Shown here one piece after another: positions 27,523 to 36,906 of a stretch of DNA of 64,000 bases. Under the pieces are notes generated by a model. It saw only the letters and a list, made by a program, of their open reading frames with translations. It searched no databases and was not told where the DNA came from. The stretch's first letter is position 1; every line of letters starts with the position of its first letter. The translations under genes were made by a program, and so were the position numbers. The DNA lies in NCBI GenBank assembly GCA_040003315.1, contig JBDUCU010000001.1, forward strand, positions 1-64,000, read 5' to 3'. This stretch comes from JACCZX01 sp040003315 (GTDB lineage: Bacteria > Pseudomonadota > Gammaproteobacteria > Burkholderiales > Burkholderiaceae_F).

Positions 27523-28536
27523 CTAGTCGCGATACCCGTTCGGGTTTTGCTGCTGCCAGCGCCAGCCATCTGCACAGGCATCGTCGACCGTCAGCACCGA
27601 ACGCCAGCCCAACAGCCGCTCGGCCAAAGCAGCGTCGGCCCAGCATGCGGCGATGTCGCCCGCGCGCCGCGGACCGATCGCAAATGCAATGCTGCGGCCG
27701 GCCGCACGTTCGAACGCAGCAACCATCTGCAGGACGCTGGTGCCGTGACCGGTACCGAGATTGATGGCCTGGTAGCCGCTGTGCCGGAAGGCATATTCGA
27801 GCGCGCTGACGTGACCGCGCGCAAGATCCATCACGTGCAGATAGTCGCGCACGCCCGTGCCATCGGCCGTCGGCCAGTCGTTGCCCCAGACGGTCAGCTG
27901 GTCGCGCTTGCCGATCGCCACTTGCGCGATGAACGGAAACAGATTGTTCGGCACATCGTGCGGAGCCTCGCCGATCAGACCACTCGGATGCGCGCCGATC
28001 GGGTTGAAATAGCGCAGCGCGATCGCGGTGGCGGTGGTGTCTGCATGGCACCAATCTTTCAGGATCTGTTCGACCATCGCCTTCGTCTGACCATACGGAT
28101 TGATCGGATGCACCGGAGCGTGTTCGGCAAGCGGCAGCTGCTCCGGAACGCCGTAAACGGTCGCCGACGAACTGAACACGAGCCGCTGCACGTTTCTCTC
28201 GCTCATGGCATCGAGCAGCGCGAGCGCACCGCCGACGTTGTTACCGTAATAATCGATCGGCCGCGCCATCGAGTCTCCGACGGCTTTAAGCGCCGCGAAA
28301 TGAATGACCCCATCGATGGGCCGCTTGAAAACGCGCGACATGACCTCGCGGTCCCGCACGTCACCGGTGACCGTCGTCACGCGTTTGCCGGCGATCTTCT
28401 CGACCCATTTGATTGCTTCAGGAGAGCTGTTGCTGAAATTATCCAGACACACCACGTCGTAGCCACCGACGAGCAGCTCGACCATCGTATGCGTGCCGAT
28501 GTACCCAGCACCCCCGGTAACCAGGACGGTCTTCAC
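27523..28536 (-). CDS. galE: UDP-glucose 4-epimerase
   Basis: A 337-residue extended short-chain dehydrogenase/reductase that interconverts UDP-glucose and UDP-galactose (sometimes the N-acetyl forms) with tightly bound NAD. It opens with VLVTGGAGYIGTH and carries the catalytic serine region SSSATVYG and the Y-x3-K pair in YGQTKAM. The GTG at 28534-28536 gives the standard N-terminus; a TTG at 28546-28548 that overlaps the mutase gene is the alternative. It supplies UDP-galactose to LPS assembly. Confidence 0.93.
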   Translation of the reverse strand: MKTVLVTGGAGYIGTHTMVELLVGGYDVVCLDNFSNSSPEAIKWVEKIAGKRVTTVTGDVRDREVMSRVFKRPIDGVIHFAALKAVGDSMARPIDYYGNNVGGALALLDAMSERNVQRLVFSSSATVYGVPEQLPLAEHAPVHPINPYGQTKAMVEQILKDWCHADTTATAIALRYFNPIGAHPSGLIGEAPHDVPNNLFPFIAQVAIGKRDQLTVWGNDWPTADGTGVRDYLHVMDLARGHVSALEYAFRHSGYQAINLGTGHGTSVLQMVAAFERAAGRSIAFAIGPRRAGDIAACWADAALAERLLGWRSVLTVDDACADGWRWQQQNPNGYRD

Positions 28537-28540
28537 GAGT

Positions 28541-29926
28541 TCAGGCAAACGGAAGCTGCGCGTCCGGCTTGATTTTTAGTATCTGCGCGCCAAAAACGTG
28601 TTCAATGCGCTCGAGGGCGGCCATGGTGTCGCCCTCAAACCGCATGACTACGCTCGGCGTCGTGTTCGACGGACGCGCCAGTCCAAAGCCGTCGGCGTAT
28701 TCGACCCGGATGCCGTCGATCGTGATGATTTCCTGCGCACCCGCGAACTCGCCCCCGGCTTTCAGGCGTTCGACCAGCGAAAAATTCTCGCCCTCGGCCG
28801 TTTTCAGTTGCAACTCGGGCGTGTTGATGCCGGCGGGCAGTGCGTTCAATACCGCGGAAGGATCCGACTGGCGGCTCAGCAGCTCGAGCAGCCGGGCACC
28901 CGCATAGAGGCCATCGTCAAAGCCGGGCCAGCGGTCGTTGAAGAACAGATGCCCGCTCATTTCGCCTGCGAACGGCGCACCCGTCTCCCTGAGTTTGGCC
29001 TTAATCATTGAATGGCCGGTTCGCCACATGGTTGGACGTCCACCGTGCTTTCGAATCCACGCCGCGAGCAGCCGAGTGCATTTGACGTCGTAGATGATTT
29101 CGCTGCCGGGCTTGTGGGCGAGAACGTCCTGCGCAAACAGCATCATCTGCCGGTCAGGGTAGATGATCTGACCATCCTTGGTCACGACCCCCAAGCGGTC
29201 GGCGTCGCCATCGAATGCGAGCCCGATTTCCGCATCGGTTTCGCGCAGCGTGCGAATCAGATCCTGCAGATTTTCGGGGTGAGCGGGGTCGGGATGATGA
29301 TTCGGAAACGTCCCGTCGACATCGCAAAAGAGCTCGATCACATCGCAACCGAGGCGGCGGTATAGATTCGGCGCAACCGCGCCGCCCACCCCGTTGCCAC
29401 AATCGATTGCAATCTTCATCGGTCGCGCCAGCTTGACGTCGCCGGTAATCGCGCTCAGATACGCCGGAACGACATCGACCTGACTACGCTGCCCCAGGCG
29501 AGCTGCATGCACGATGCGCCCTTCTTCGAGCCGCTGGCGCAGCGCCTGGATGTCGTCGCCATAAAGAGTGGCGCCCGCAATCATCATCTTCAGCCCGTTG
29601 TATTCGGGCGGATTGTGGCTGCCGGTAATCGACACACCCGAGCCGCTTTTCAGATGATGCGTGGCGAAGTAGAGGACGGGTGTCGGCACCATGCCGATAT
29701 CGACGGCGTCTATGCCTGTTTCGCTGATGCCACTGACCAGCGCATCGCGCAGCGATGGCCCCGACAAGCGCCCGTCACGACCGACCGCGATGCCCTCAAC
29801 GTGGCTTTCGGACGCAACCGAGCCAAGCGCGGCGCCGATCGCGTGCACCGCAGACGTCGTCAGCGTGCGATCGACAATGCCGCGGATGTCGTAGGCCTTG
29901 AAGATAGAAGGATCTGGAACCCACAT
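28541..29926 (-). CDS. algC: Phosphomannomutase/phosphoglucomutase (AlgC/ManB type)
   Basis: A 461-residue alpha-D-phosphohexomutase. The active-site phosphoserine loop is SITGSHNPPEYNG, the Mg-binding loop DGDADRLG, and the sugar-binding GEMSGHLFF. It converts mannose-6-P to mannose-1-P for ManC and can also act on glucose phosphates for RmlA. The ATG at 29924-29926 starts the usual N-terminus (IFKAYDIRG). It is read divergently from manC and sits 4 bp before galE. Confidence 0.93.
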   Translation of the reverse strand: MWVPDPSIFKAYDIRGIVDRTLTTSAVHAIGAALGSVASESHVEGIAVGRDGRLSGPSLRDALVSGISETGIDAVDIGMVPTPVLYFATHHLKSGSGVSITGSHNPPEYNGLKMMIAGATLYGDDIQALRQRLEEGRIVHAARLGQRSQVDVVPAYLSAITGDVKLARPMKIAIDCGNGVGGAVAPNLYRRLGCDVIELFCDVDGTFPNHHPDPAHPENLQDLIRTLRETDAEIGLAFDGDADRLGVVTKDGQIIYPDRQMMLFAQDVLAHKPGSEIIYDVKCTRLLAAWIRKHGGRPTMWRTGHSMIKAKLRETGAPFAGEMSGHLFFNDRWPGFDDGLYAGARLLELLSRQSDPSAVLNALPAGINTPELQLKTAEGENFSLVERLKAGGEFAGAQEIITIDGIRVEYADGFGLARPSNTTPSVVMRFEGDTMAALERIEHVFGAQILKIKPDAQLPFA

Positions 29927-30195
29927 AACGAATGAGATCGGGTGCGCTGATTGACAATGCTCTGGACCGTACTGGCGCATATCCTGGAGCAACCACGCCG
30001 ACTAAACACGTAACGGAGCCCGTGATTCTAGCGGCCGCGAGCGTTAAGCCCAGATTCGGTGGACGAAACGACGTCTTAGCCATTAACCAAAATCAGCTAC
30101 AGGATGTTGGTAGCTACGCTGATAAGCTGCGCTCACGGTGCCCGCCACCGAGCTACACGGCGGCGTCACCCGCAAACGGGAAAGCAAGACATCTG
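29927..30195. other. Longest gap in the window (269 bp), divergent promoter region
   Basis: The gap separates the divergent mutase gene and manC, so it should hold both promoters. A TTGACA is present at 29951-29956 but lacks a good -10 hexamer at the right distance, and I could not assign either start point. No open frame with plausible protein content, tRNA or clear terminator was seen. Confidence 0.5.
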
Positions 30196-31623
30196 ATGCA
30201 ACTCCTCCCAGTGATTCTTTCTGGCGGATCGGGTACGCGCCTTTGGCCGGTCTCGCGCGAGGCGACGCCAAAGCCGTTCATGAAGCTTGCTGGCGGCAAA
30301 AGCTTGCTACAGCTGACCTGGGAACGTGCCTGTGCGTTGCCCGGCGTGTCACACGCCGCGGTCGTCACCAATCTGGCTTACTCGTACAAGACCGCCGAAG
30401 AGCTGATGGACGAGACCGGCGGAAAGCAGATCTCGCTGCTGCTGGAGCCGACCGGCCGCAACACGGCACCGGCAGTCGCGCTCGCGGCGTTGTGGGCACA
30501 AAGGAAAATGGGCAACGACGTTGTCCTCGTGGTGTTGGCTGCCGATCATTTGATCGACAAGCAAACCGGCTTCAACGATGCGGTCGCCGATGCGGCTGCC
30601 CTGGCTCAGCGTGAGGACCGGCTCGTTCTTTTCGGAATTGAACCCTCCGGGCCGGACACCGGTTACGGTTATATCGAGTGGGGTGCAGAGATCGCGGATT
30701 CGCGCGCACATGAGGTGGTGCGTTTCGTCGAGAAGCCGTCGACCGAGATTGCGAAGCAATATCTGCGCGCCGGTAATTTTGTCTGGAACAGCGGCATGTT
30801 CTGCTTCACAGCGACAGCGATTCTGGCTGCGCTCAAGCAGCACGCGCCCGGGGTGCTCGAGGTGGCCGAACGCGTTGCGAACTGCAGCGCAATGGACGTG
30901 CCGGGACAGGTTGTATTCGACGCCGCGTCATTTGCTGCCCTTCCCGATATTTCGATCGATTACGCCGTCATGGAAAAGGCGGCCAATGTCGCCGTGATTC
31001 CGTGTGCGTTCGGGTGGAGCGATATCGGCAGCTGGAAGGCAGTGGCAGAAACTCGCACAACCGATGCCGATGGCAACAGCACCGAAGGCGACGCAATCCT
31101 CGTCAACGCGCGAGGAACTTACGTGCGGTCCGACCATCGACTGGTCGCAGCAGTCGGGGTCGACGATCTGGTCGTTATCGATACTCCCGATGCAGTGCTA
31201 GTCGCGCACAAGGATTCCAGCCAGCAAGTCAAGGACATTGTCGCCAAGCTGAAAAGGGAAGGCCATGTCACCGCACGCGAGCATCTGACAGTTCATCGCC
31301 CGTGGGGCAAGTACACCGTGCTGCACGAAGCACCGCAGTTCAAGGTCAAACGAATCGAAGTGAATCCCGGAAAGAAGCTGTCGCTGCAGATGCATCACAA
31401 GCGCTCGGAGCACTGGGTGGTGGTGCAAGGCACAGCGCGCGTGACCGTCGATGAGCGTCTGGTCGATCTAGGCCCGAACGAATCGATTTACGTTCCAATG
31501 AATACGAAGCACCGCATCGAGAACGCGACCGATCAGACATTGACGCTGGTCGAGGTCTCATGCGGGAATTATCTGGGCGAGGACGACATCGTTCGCTTTT
31601 CCGACGATTACGGGCGAGCGTGA
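30196..31623 (+). CDS. manC: Bifunctional mannose-1-phosphate guanylyltransferase / mannose-6-phosphate isomerase
   Basis: A 475-residue type II enzyme. The N-terminal nucleotidyltransferase carries GGSGTRLWP (10-18) and FVEKPSTE. The C-terminal cupin carries HHKRSEHWVVVQGTA, the isomerase half. It makes GDP-mannose, the precursor of the Gmd products encoded at the other end of the window. The ATG at 30196 gives the usual family start; the frame is open for 88 codons upstream without recognisable content. Confidence 0.95.
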   Translation: MQLLPVILSGGSGTRLWPVSREATPKPFMKLAGGKSLLQLTWERACALPGVSHAAVVTNLAYSYKTAEELMDETGGKQISLLLEPTGRNTAPAVALAALWAQRKMGNDVVLVVLAADHLIDKQTGFNDAVADAAALAQREDRLVLFGIEPSGPDTGYGYIEWGAEIADSRAHEVVRFVEKPSTEIAKQYLRAGNFVWNSGMFCFTATAILAALKQHAPGVLEVAERVANCSAMDVPGQVVFDAASFAALPDISIDYAVMEKAANVAVIPCAFGWSDIGSWKAVAETRTTDADGNSTEGDAILVNARGTYVRSDHRLVAAVGVDDLVVIDTPDAVLVAHKDSSQQVKDIVAKLKREGHVTAREHLTVHRPWGKYTVLHEAPQFKVKRIEVNPGKKLSLQMHHKRSEHWVVVQGTARVTVDERLVDLGPNESIYVPMNTKHRIENATDQTLTLVEVSCGNYLGEDDIVRFSDDYGRA

Positions 31624-31636
31624 AGCGCCGGGCACG

Positions 31637-32524
31637 CTATCGCATCTGACTCAAACACTCGGCCAGTGCGTCACGCCAATCCGGCACAGTCAAGCTCCAT
31701 ACTGTTTGCGCCTTCTCAATACTCAGGCGCGAGTTCGCCGGACGGCGCGCCTTTGTAGGAAACTCCATTGCCTTGATCGGCACTAGGCGAGGCGCTCGCA
31801 CGCGCTTCCGCACCGCGGCGCTTTCGAAAATTTCGGTCGCAAATCCGAACCAACTGGTCACACCCGAGTCGACAAGATGCACGGTGTCGCCGCTCTGAAA
31901 CCGCGCGCGCGCAGCCTCACTCGCATAGGTCTGCTTGATCAACTCGGCAGTCGCCGTGGCGATCGACCCCGCAAAGGTCGGCGCGCCCCACTGGTCGTCG
32001 ACTACGCGGAGCTCTTCGCGCTCAGCGGCAAGGCGCAACATCGTTGTCAAGAAATTGCGGCCCGTCGCGGCATAAACCCAGCTCGTGCGCAGGATCAGGT
32101 GCGCGCACCCTACCGCGCGAATCTGGTTTTCCCCCTCGAGCTTTGAGCGTCCGTATGCCGACAGTGGCGCAGGCAAGTCCTCTTCGACGTACGGCGTGAC
32201 CTTGGTCCCATCGAACACATAGTCGCTCGAGTAGTGAATCAACGGCACCGCCAGATCGCGTGCAGCCCTTGCAAGCTGCCCGACACTGGCTCCGTTGACA
32301 GTCATCGCAGCATCGCTTTCCACCTCCGCGCGCTCAACGTCCGTGTAGGCAGCCGCGTTCACGATCAACTCGGGGCGCAATGCCGATACCCGTTCCGCTA
32401 TCTGCTCGGGCTTTGACAAATCAATCGACGATCGGTCGGCCGCTATCACCTCGCCCACCGACGCCAGCGCGTGCAACAGCGCGCCACCGAGCTGACCGCC
32501 ACAACCCGTCAGAAGAATTCGCAC
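31637..32524 (-). CDS. rmlD: dTDP-4-dehydrorhamnose reductase
   Basis: A 295-residue short-chain reductase that performs the last step to dTDP-L-rhamnose. It opens with RILLTGCGGQLGGAL and has HYSSDYVFDGT and the catalytic Y-x3-K in SAYGRSKLEGE. The GTG at 32522-32524 is chosen because it directly precedes the Rossmann strand and lies 13 bp after rmlA. Its stop is only 13 bp from that of manC on the other strand. Confidence 0.93.
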   Translation of the reverse strand: MRILLTGCGGQLGGALLHALASVGEVIAADRSSIDLSKPEQIAERVSALRPELIVNAAAYTDVERAEVESDAAMTVNGASVGQLARAARDLAVPLIHYSSDYVFDGTKVTPYVEEDLPAPLSAYGRSKLEGENQIRAVGCAHLILRTSWVYAATGRNFLTTMLRLAAEREELRVVDDQWGAPTFAGSIATATAELIKQTYASEAARARFQSGDTVHLVDSGVTSWFGFATEIFESAAVRKRVRAPRLVPIKAMEFPTKARRPANSRLSIEKAQTVWSLTVPDWRDALAECLSQMR

Positions 32525-32537
32525 AGCACTCGTATTC

Positions 32538-33443
32538 CTAATGGCGCTGGGCGGCGCCCGCACCGAAAATTTGCTCGTCCGCAATACGCGTCAAATAGCG
32601 GCCGTATTCGCTGCCCAGCATCGCGTGGGCAAGTTGAAGCAGCGCGTCGCGGTCGATGTACCCCATGCGCCACGCGACTTCTTCAGGACACGACACCTTC
32701 AGTCCCTGTCGCTTCTCGATCGTGGCGATGAATGTCGAGGCATCGAGCAGCGAGTCGTGAGTACCCGTATCGAGCCACGCAATGCCCCGTCCCATCACCT
32801 CGACTCTTAACTCACCCCAATTCAAGTATTGGCGATTTAGATCGGTAATCTCGAGCTCGCCTCGCGCTGAGGGCTTGAGCTCGGCGGCTACAGACACCGC
32901 TCGCTCATCGTAGAAGTACAGCCCGGTCACCGCATAACTCGAGCGCGGGCGCTTGGGCTTTTCCTCCAGCGTCGTGGCGTTGCCCGCGGCGTCAAACTCG
33001 ACGACGCCGTAACGCTGGGGATCGTTGACGTGATACGCAAACACGGTGGCGCCCGAAGCGTGCGCGTTCGCGCGCTGCAATACGGCGGGGAGATCATGCC
33101 CATAGAAGACGTTGTCACCCAGCACGAGAGCAGCGCTGTCACCGTCGATAAAATCTCGGCCAACCAAGAAGGCCTGCGCCAATCCATCGGGCGACGGCTG
33201 GCTCGCGTAACTGAGATTCAGCCCCCAGCGCGACCCATCATCGAGCAATTGCGCGAAGCGCGGCGTATCAGCCGGTGTGGAAATAACAAGGATGTCCCGA
33301 ATACCCGCCAGCATCAGCGTGCACAGCGGGTAATAGATCATCGGCTTGTCATAGACTGGCAGCAATTGCTTCGACAGTACGTGCGTCACCGGATAAAGGC
33401 GTGTACCCGAGCCGCCTGCCAGGATGATGCCCTTTCTTCCCAC
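32538..33443 (-). CDS. rmlA: Glucose-1-phosphate thymidylyltransferase
   Basis: A 301-residue enzyme that makes dTDP-glucose and is feedback-inhibited by dTDP-rhamnose in this family. It opens with KGIILAGGSGTRLYP and has LPVYDKPMIYYPL and GDNVFYGHDL. The start is a GTG (33441-33443), 9 bp after fcl. Together with rmlD here, rmlC on the opposite strand and rmlB 23 kb away, it completes the dTDP-L-rhamnose pathway. Confidence 0.96.
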   Translation of the reverse strand: MGRKGIILAGGSGTRLYPVTHVLSKQLLPVYDKPMIYYPLCTLMLAGIRDILVISTPADTPRFAQLLDDGSRWGLNLSYASQPSPDGLAQAFLVGRDFIDGDSAALVLGDNVFYGHDLPAVLQRANAHASGATVFAYHVNDPQRYGVVEFDAAGNATTLEEKPKRPRSSYAVTGLYFYDERAVSVAAELKPSARGELEITDLNRQYLNWGELRVEVMGRGIAWLDTGTHDSLLDASTFIATIEKRQGLKVSCPEEVAWRMGYIDRDALLQLAHAMLGSEYGRYLTRIADEQIFGAGAAQRH

Positions 33444-33452
33444 GCGAATCGT

Positions 33453-34442
33453 TCAGGCCACGGCCGCGCGCTTTGCCTGCGCGGCGGGTAAATCAGACCG
33501 CAACCGCTCGATCATTTGCTCGATGCCGTGCTCAAGATCGATCTTCGGCTTCCAACCCAGGCTCCGCATACGCGAACTGTCCATCAATTTGCGCATCGTG
33601 CCATCCGGCCGCGTGGCATCGAAGCGAAGGCGACCCTTGTACCCCACCTTGCGCGCAATCAACTGTGCAAGATCGGCGATCGTGATGTCCTCGCCGTACC
33701 CAATGTTGATCAGCGGGTAGTAGTGGCTGCGCAGGAAGTCATCGAATGTCTCAGTGTCAAGAGACAGCAACATTGCGCATCCATCAGCAAGATCGTCGCT
33801 ATGAAGGAACTCGCGCCGCGGCTTACCGGTGCCCCAAACGACGACTTCATCGTGTCCGCGCATCGCAGCCTCCGACGTCTTGCGTAAAAGCGCCGGCAAG
33901 ACGTGGCTGGTCTCAAGGTCAAAGTTGTCTCCAGGGCCATACATGTTGGTCGGCATGGCCGCCAGGAAGTGCGTCCCGTATTGCCGGTTATAAGAACGGC
34001 ACATCTCGATGCCCGCGATCTTGGCAACCGCATACGCACTATTAGTCGGCTCAAGGGGACCCGTCAACAAGTAATCTTCGTGTATGGGTTGCGCGCATTC
34101 GCGCGGGTAGATGCATGAGGAGCCGAGAAACAGCAGCCGCTCAACCCCAGCGCTCCAGGCCTCGTGCAAAACATTGGTCTGGATCGCAAGATTCGTATGA
34201 ATGAAAGTCGCCGGCAATGTGCTGTTGGCATGGATGCCGCCAACCTTGGCCGCTGCCACGATCACAAACTCGGGCCGCTGGCTTTCAAAAAATTCATGCG
34301 TTGCCAAGGGATCGGCAAGGTTCAGTTCAGCGTGCGTGCGCAAGGCAAGGTTGTCAAAACCAAGAGCTCGCAGGCGCCGGACGATCGCGGAACCCACCAG
34401 GCCCCGGTGACCGGCGACAAATATGCGGGAATTCTTGTGCAT
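33453..34442 (-). CDS. fcl: GDP-L-fucose synthase
   Basis: A 329-residue bifunctional epimerase/reductase that turns GDP-4-keto-6-deoxymannose into GDP-L-fucose. It opens with IFVAGHRGLVGSAI and has FLGSSCIYPRECAQP and the catalytic Y-x3-K in SAYAVAKIAGIE, followed by the usual PTNMYGPGDNF. The enzyme that makes its substrate, Gmd, is encoded 26 kb away on the other strand. It diverges from rmlC. Confidence 0.95.
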   Translation of the reverse strand: MHKNSRIFVAGHRGLVGSAIVRRLRALGFDNLALRTHAELNLADPLATHEFFESQRPEFVIVAAAKVGGIHANSTLPATFIHTNLAIQTNVLHEAWSAGVERLLFLGSSCIYPRECAQPIHEDYLLTGPLEPTNSAYAVAKIAGIEMCRSYNRQYGTHFLAAMPTNMYGPGDNFDLETSHVLPALLRKTSEAAMRGHDEVVVWGTGKPRREFLHSDDLADGCAMLLSLDTETFDDFLRSHYYPLINIGYGEDITIADLAQLIARKVGYKGRLRFDATRPDGTMRKLMDSSRMRSLGWKPKIDLEHGIEQMIERLRSDLPAAQAKRAAVA

Positions 34443-34531
34443 CTGCGATCGGTTTCGCCGCCGCGGCGGACGAGTATCGGCTCCGGTATTCTCTCACGGC
34501 CATTCGCGATAGCTCGGCAACCCACGGACCC

Positions 34532-35074
34532 ATGGAGATCGTCCCGACAGCACTGCCCGATGTCCTGCTGATCAAGCCAAAAGTATGGAGCGACGAGCGT
34601 GGATTTTTCCTCGAATCATGGAACGAGCACGCGTTTGAACGAGCTGGTCTGCAGGTTCACTTTCGTCAGGACAATCATTCGCGTTCCGTGCGCAACGTTG
34701 TGCGCGGCCTGCACTACCAGCTTGACAGGCCACAAGGAAAACTAGTTCGGTGCACTCGCGGTGTGGTCTTTGACGTGGCGGTTGACCTGCGGCGAAGCTC
34801 GCCGACGTTTCGTCGCTGGATCGGCATCGTGCTCTCAGAGAGGAATCAGCAGATGTTGTGGATCCCGCCCGGCTTTGCACATGGATTTCTTGTAACTAGC
34901 GACGAAGCTGATGTGCACTACAAAGCGAGCGAGCTGTACGACGCGAGATCGGATCGGGCCGTGTTGTGGAACGACCCGCAGCTTGCGATCGACTGGCCAC
35001 TTTCCGGAGCACCCCTTCTTTCGAAGAAGGATGGTGATGCACCCAGTCTGGCAAACGCGGAAGTACTCAGTTAG
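34532..35074 (+). CDS. rmlC: dTDP-4-dehydrorhamnose 3,5-epimerase
   Basis: A 180-residue cupin-type epimerase. The catalytic histidine lies in RGLHYQLDRPQGKLV, and the second signature is IPPGFAHGFLV. It acts between RmlB and RmlD. The ATG at 34532 fits family length; the frame is open further upstream over the divergent fcl gene. It starts the plus-strand O-antigen series, 6 bp before wzm. Confidence 0.95.
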   Translation: MEIVPTALPDVLLIKPKVWSDERGFFLESWNEHAFERAGLQVHFRQDNHSRSVRNVVRGLHYQLDRPQGKLVRCTRGVVFDVAVDLRRSSPTFRRWIGIVLSERNQQMLWIPPGFAHGFLVTSDEADVHYKASELYDARSDRAVLWNDPQLAIDWPLSGAPLLSKKDGDAPSLANAEVLS

Positions 35075-35080
35075 GTAGCT

Positions 35081-35914
35081 GTGCGCACTTCGAGTAGCCG
35101 ACCTTCAATCTCACCTCAGGCGCTCGCAGCGAGCGGTTGGAATCAACGCGCGTTGCTTTACCAGATGATCAAGCGTGATGTCCTGGGCCGGTATCGTGGA
35201 TCCGCGCTCGGCGTCGTCTGGTCTCTGGCGCACCCAATCCTGATGTTGATTGTTTACACGTTCGTGTTTTCCGTTGTATTCACGACTCGATGGCCCGGTG
35301 TCGCGACAGATAGCAGGTTGAACTTCGCGATCATTCTATTCGCCGGCATGATCGTCTTCGGCATCTTTTCAGAATGCATTCTTCGAGCGCCGGCCATTAT
35401 CGTGAGTCAGCCGAACTTCGTGAAAAAAGTCGTCTTTCCGCTGGAGATTATGGCTTGGACAACTTTGGGAGCTTCACTATTCCATGCTGGCATCAGCCTA
35501 TGTGTACTGATCCTTTTGATACTCCTGGTGAAAGGAGGGCTTCCGTTGACGGCCGTCTTTTTACCTGTCGTGCTGTTGCCGTTGTTGTGCTTGACGCTGG
35601 GATTGACGTGGTTCTTTTCGGCCCTCGGCGTGTATGTCAGAGATGTCAATCAGATATTGGGGGTCGCAATAACCGCGATTATGTTTCTATCGCCGCTGTT
35701 TTATCCCTCCTCCGCGCTTCCTGAAGATCTGCGTTGGCTGTCGGCCGTCAATCCCGTCGCCTTTTCCATTGAACAAACGCGAGATGTTCTGATTTTCGGA
35801 AAGCTGCCTAACTGGACTTTGTTAGCTCAATACACAGTAGCCGCAGCAACAACGATGTGGCTTGGCTTTGCGTGGTTTCAGAAGACGCGGCGTGGGTTTG
35901 CGGACGTTCTGTAG
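35081..35914 (+). CDS. wzm: O-antigen/polysaccharide ABC transporter permease
   Basis: A 277-residue ABC-2 type permease with six predicted membrane segments. It opens with an amphipathic region and RDVLGRYRGSALGVVWSL, typical of Wzm. With an ATPase it moves undecaprenyl-linked polymer across the inner membrane. The expected partner wzt is not adjacent; the only candidate here is at 47746-49107 on the opposite strand. It starts at a GTG (35081). Confidence 0.93.
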   Translation: MRTSSSRPSISPQALAASGWNQRALLYQMIKRDVLGRYRGSALGVVWSLAHPILMLIVYTFVFSVVFTTRWPGVATDSRLNFAIILFAGMIVFGIFSECILRAPAIIVSQPNFVKKVVFPLEIMAWTTLGASLFHAGISLCVLILLILLVKGGLPLTAVFLPVVLLPLLCLTLGLTWFFSALGVYVRDVNQILGVAITAIMFLSPLFYPSSALPEDLRWLSAVNPVAFSIEQTRDVLIFGKLPNWTLLAQYTVAAATTMWLGFAWFQKTRRGFADVL

Positions 35915-35919
35915 CCCAG

Positions 35920-36906
35920 ATGCTCCCAACTGCACGCCCCGCTGCCATTCGCCGATGGCTCCCGCTCACCGTCAGCGTTCTCGCCGTAGGCGTAGCGCTC
36001 GCGCTGACCGATCTCCACGGTCTTCGCGACCTCACCTGGCGGACACAGTGGGATCGCCTTCCCTCAATCATGTTTTTCGTCGCTGCAATCGTCGTTGCTT
36101 TTGCATGGCGTTGGCGCACTTTGCTGATCGAAGGCCTGACAATGTCTCGCTCGCTTGAAGTGGCCGCGCTAGGTTTAGGCGGCAACCAGCTTCTTCCACT
36201 CCGAGGCGGCGATGCAGTAAGAGTTGTGATCTCGTCGCGCGGGGCAGGTGCACCTTCGATTCATTCTGGCGTGTCTGCTATCGCAATCGAAAAGCTGTTT
36301 GACCTGATCGCAGTTGCGGCGTTCGGCCTCGCGTCGGCAGCCAGGATATTGGAGTCCGATCAAGGTGAACTCAACGTCATGGCAATCGCTGTCGCAATTC
36401 TGTTGATAGTCATAGTCACTCTGGTGACGGCGCGATCGGTGTTGTTAATCCGCACGATTCGGTATCTGTCTCGGGCCATACGCCTGTCGCCGCGGCTGTA
36501 CCGTCATGTGTTGCGCCCACTGGTTCATCTACGGCAATCAACCACCCCCGCTCGCACTGCAATCCTGTTGTTGCAAACCGCTTTCATCTGGCTCGTCCTG
36601 TACGTACTGGCCTACCTCGCGATTGCTCAGCTAATCGGTGTCGAACTGCGCCTCACCGATGTCATGGTATTGCTGTTTGCGGGAGCAATCGGTGTTGCGA
36701 TTCCTGCTGCACCTTCGGGAATCGGCACGTTCCATGCGGCGATCGTTTCAGCTTTTATTCTGCTGGGAAAGCCCGCCTCCGAAGGTTTAGTACTGGCGAT
36801 CGCTATCCACGCTGTCTTCTTTATCGGGCTCTGCGCGAGCGCCGCATTCGCGCTGCTGCTTGCTTCACACCGCTCCGCATTGAGAATGCGCGAGGGAAGC
36901 AGTTGA
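35920..36906 (+). CDS. Flippase-like / lysylphosphatidylglycerol synthase-type membrane protein
   Basis: A 328-residue protein with about eight hydrophobic segments of the UPF0104/AglD-like family (LPG synthase transmembrane region). The central GGNQLLPLRGGDAVRV and later IPAAPSGIGTFHA are the recurring family stretches. Roles in lipid-linked sugar translocation have been proposed for relatives, but the true substrate is unknown. It lies 5 bp after wzm, and its stop overlaps the next gene as TTGA. Confidence 0.8.
   Translation: MLPTARPAAIRRWLPLTVSVLAVGVALALTDLHGLRDLTWRTQWDRLPSIMFFVAAIVVAFAWRWRTLLIEGLTMSRSLEVAALGLGGNQLLPLRGGDAVRVVISSRGAGAPSIHSGVSAIAIEKLFDLIAVAAFGLASAARILESDQGELNVMAIAVAILLIVIVTLVTARSVLLIRTIRYLSRAIRLSPRLYRHVLRPLVHLRQSTTPARTAILLLQTAFIWLVLYVLAYLAIAQLIGVELRLTDVMVLLFAGAIGVAIPAAPSGIGTFHAAIVSAFILLGKPASEGLVLAIAIHAVFFIGLCASAAFALLLASHRSALRMREGSS

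Noticed and set aside
27427..28572. Antisense open frame of about 380 codons over galE
   Set aside because: galE has all expected catalytic motifs, and the antisense frame shows only arginine-rich, low-information sequence.
29951..29956. TTGACA as the -35 of a manC promoter
   Set aside because: No acceptable -10 hexamer lies 16-18 bp downstream, and it is about 240 bp from the start codon.
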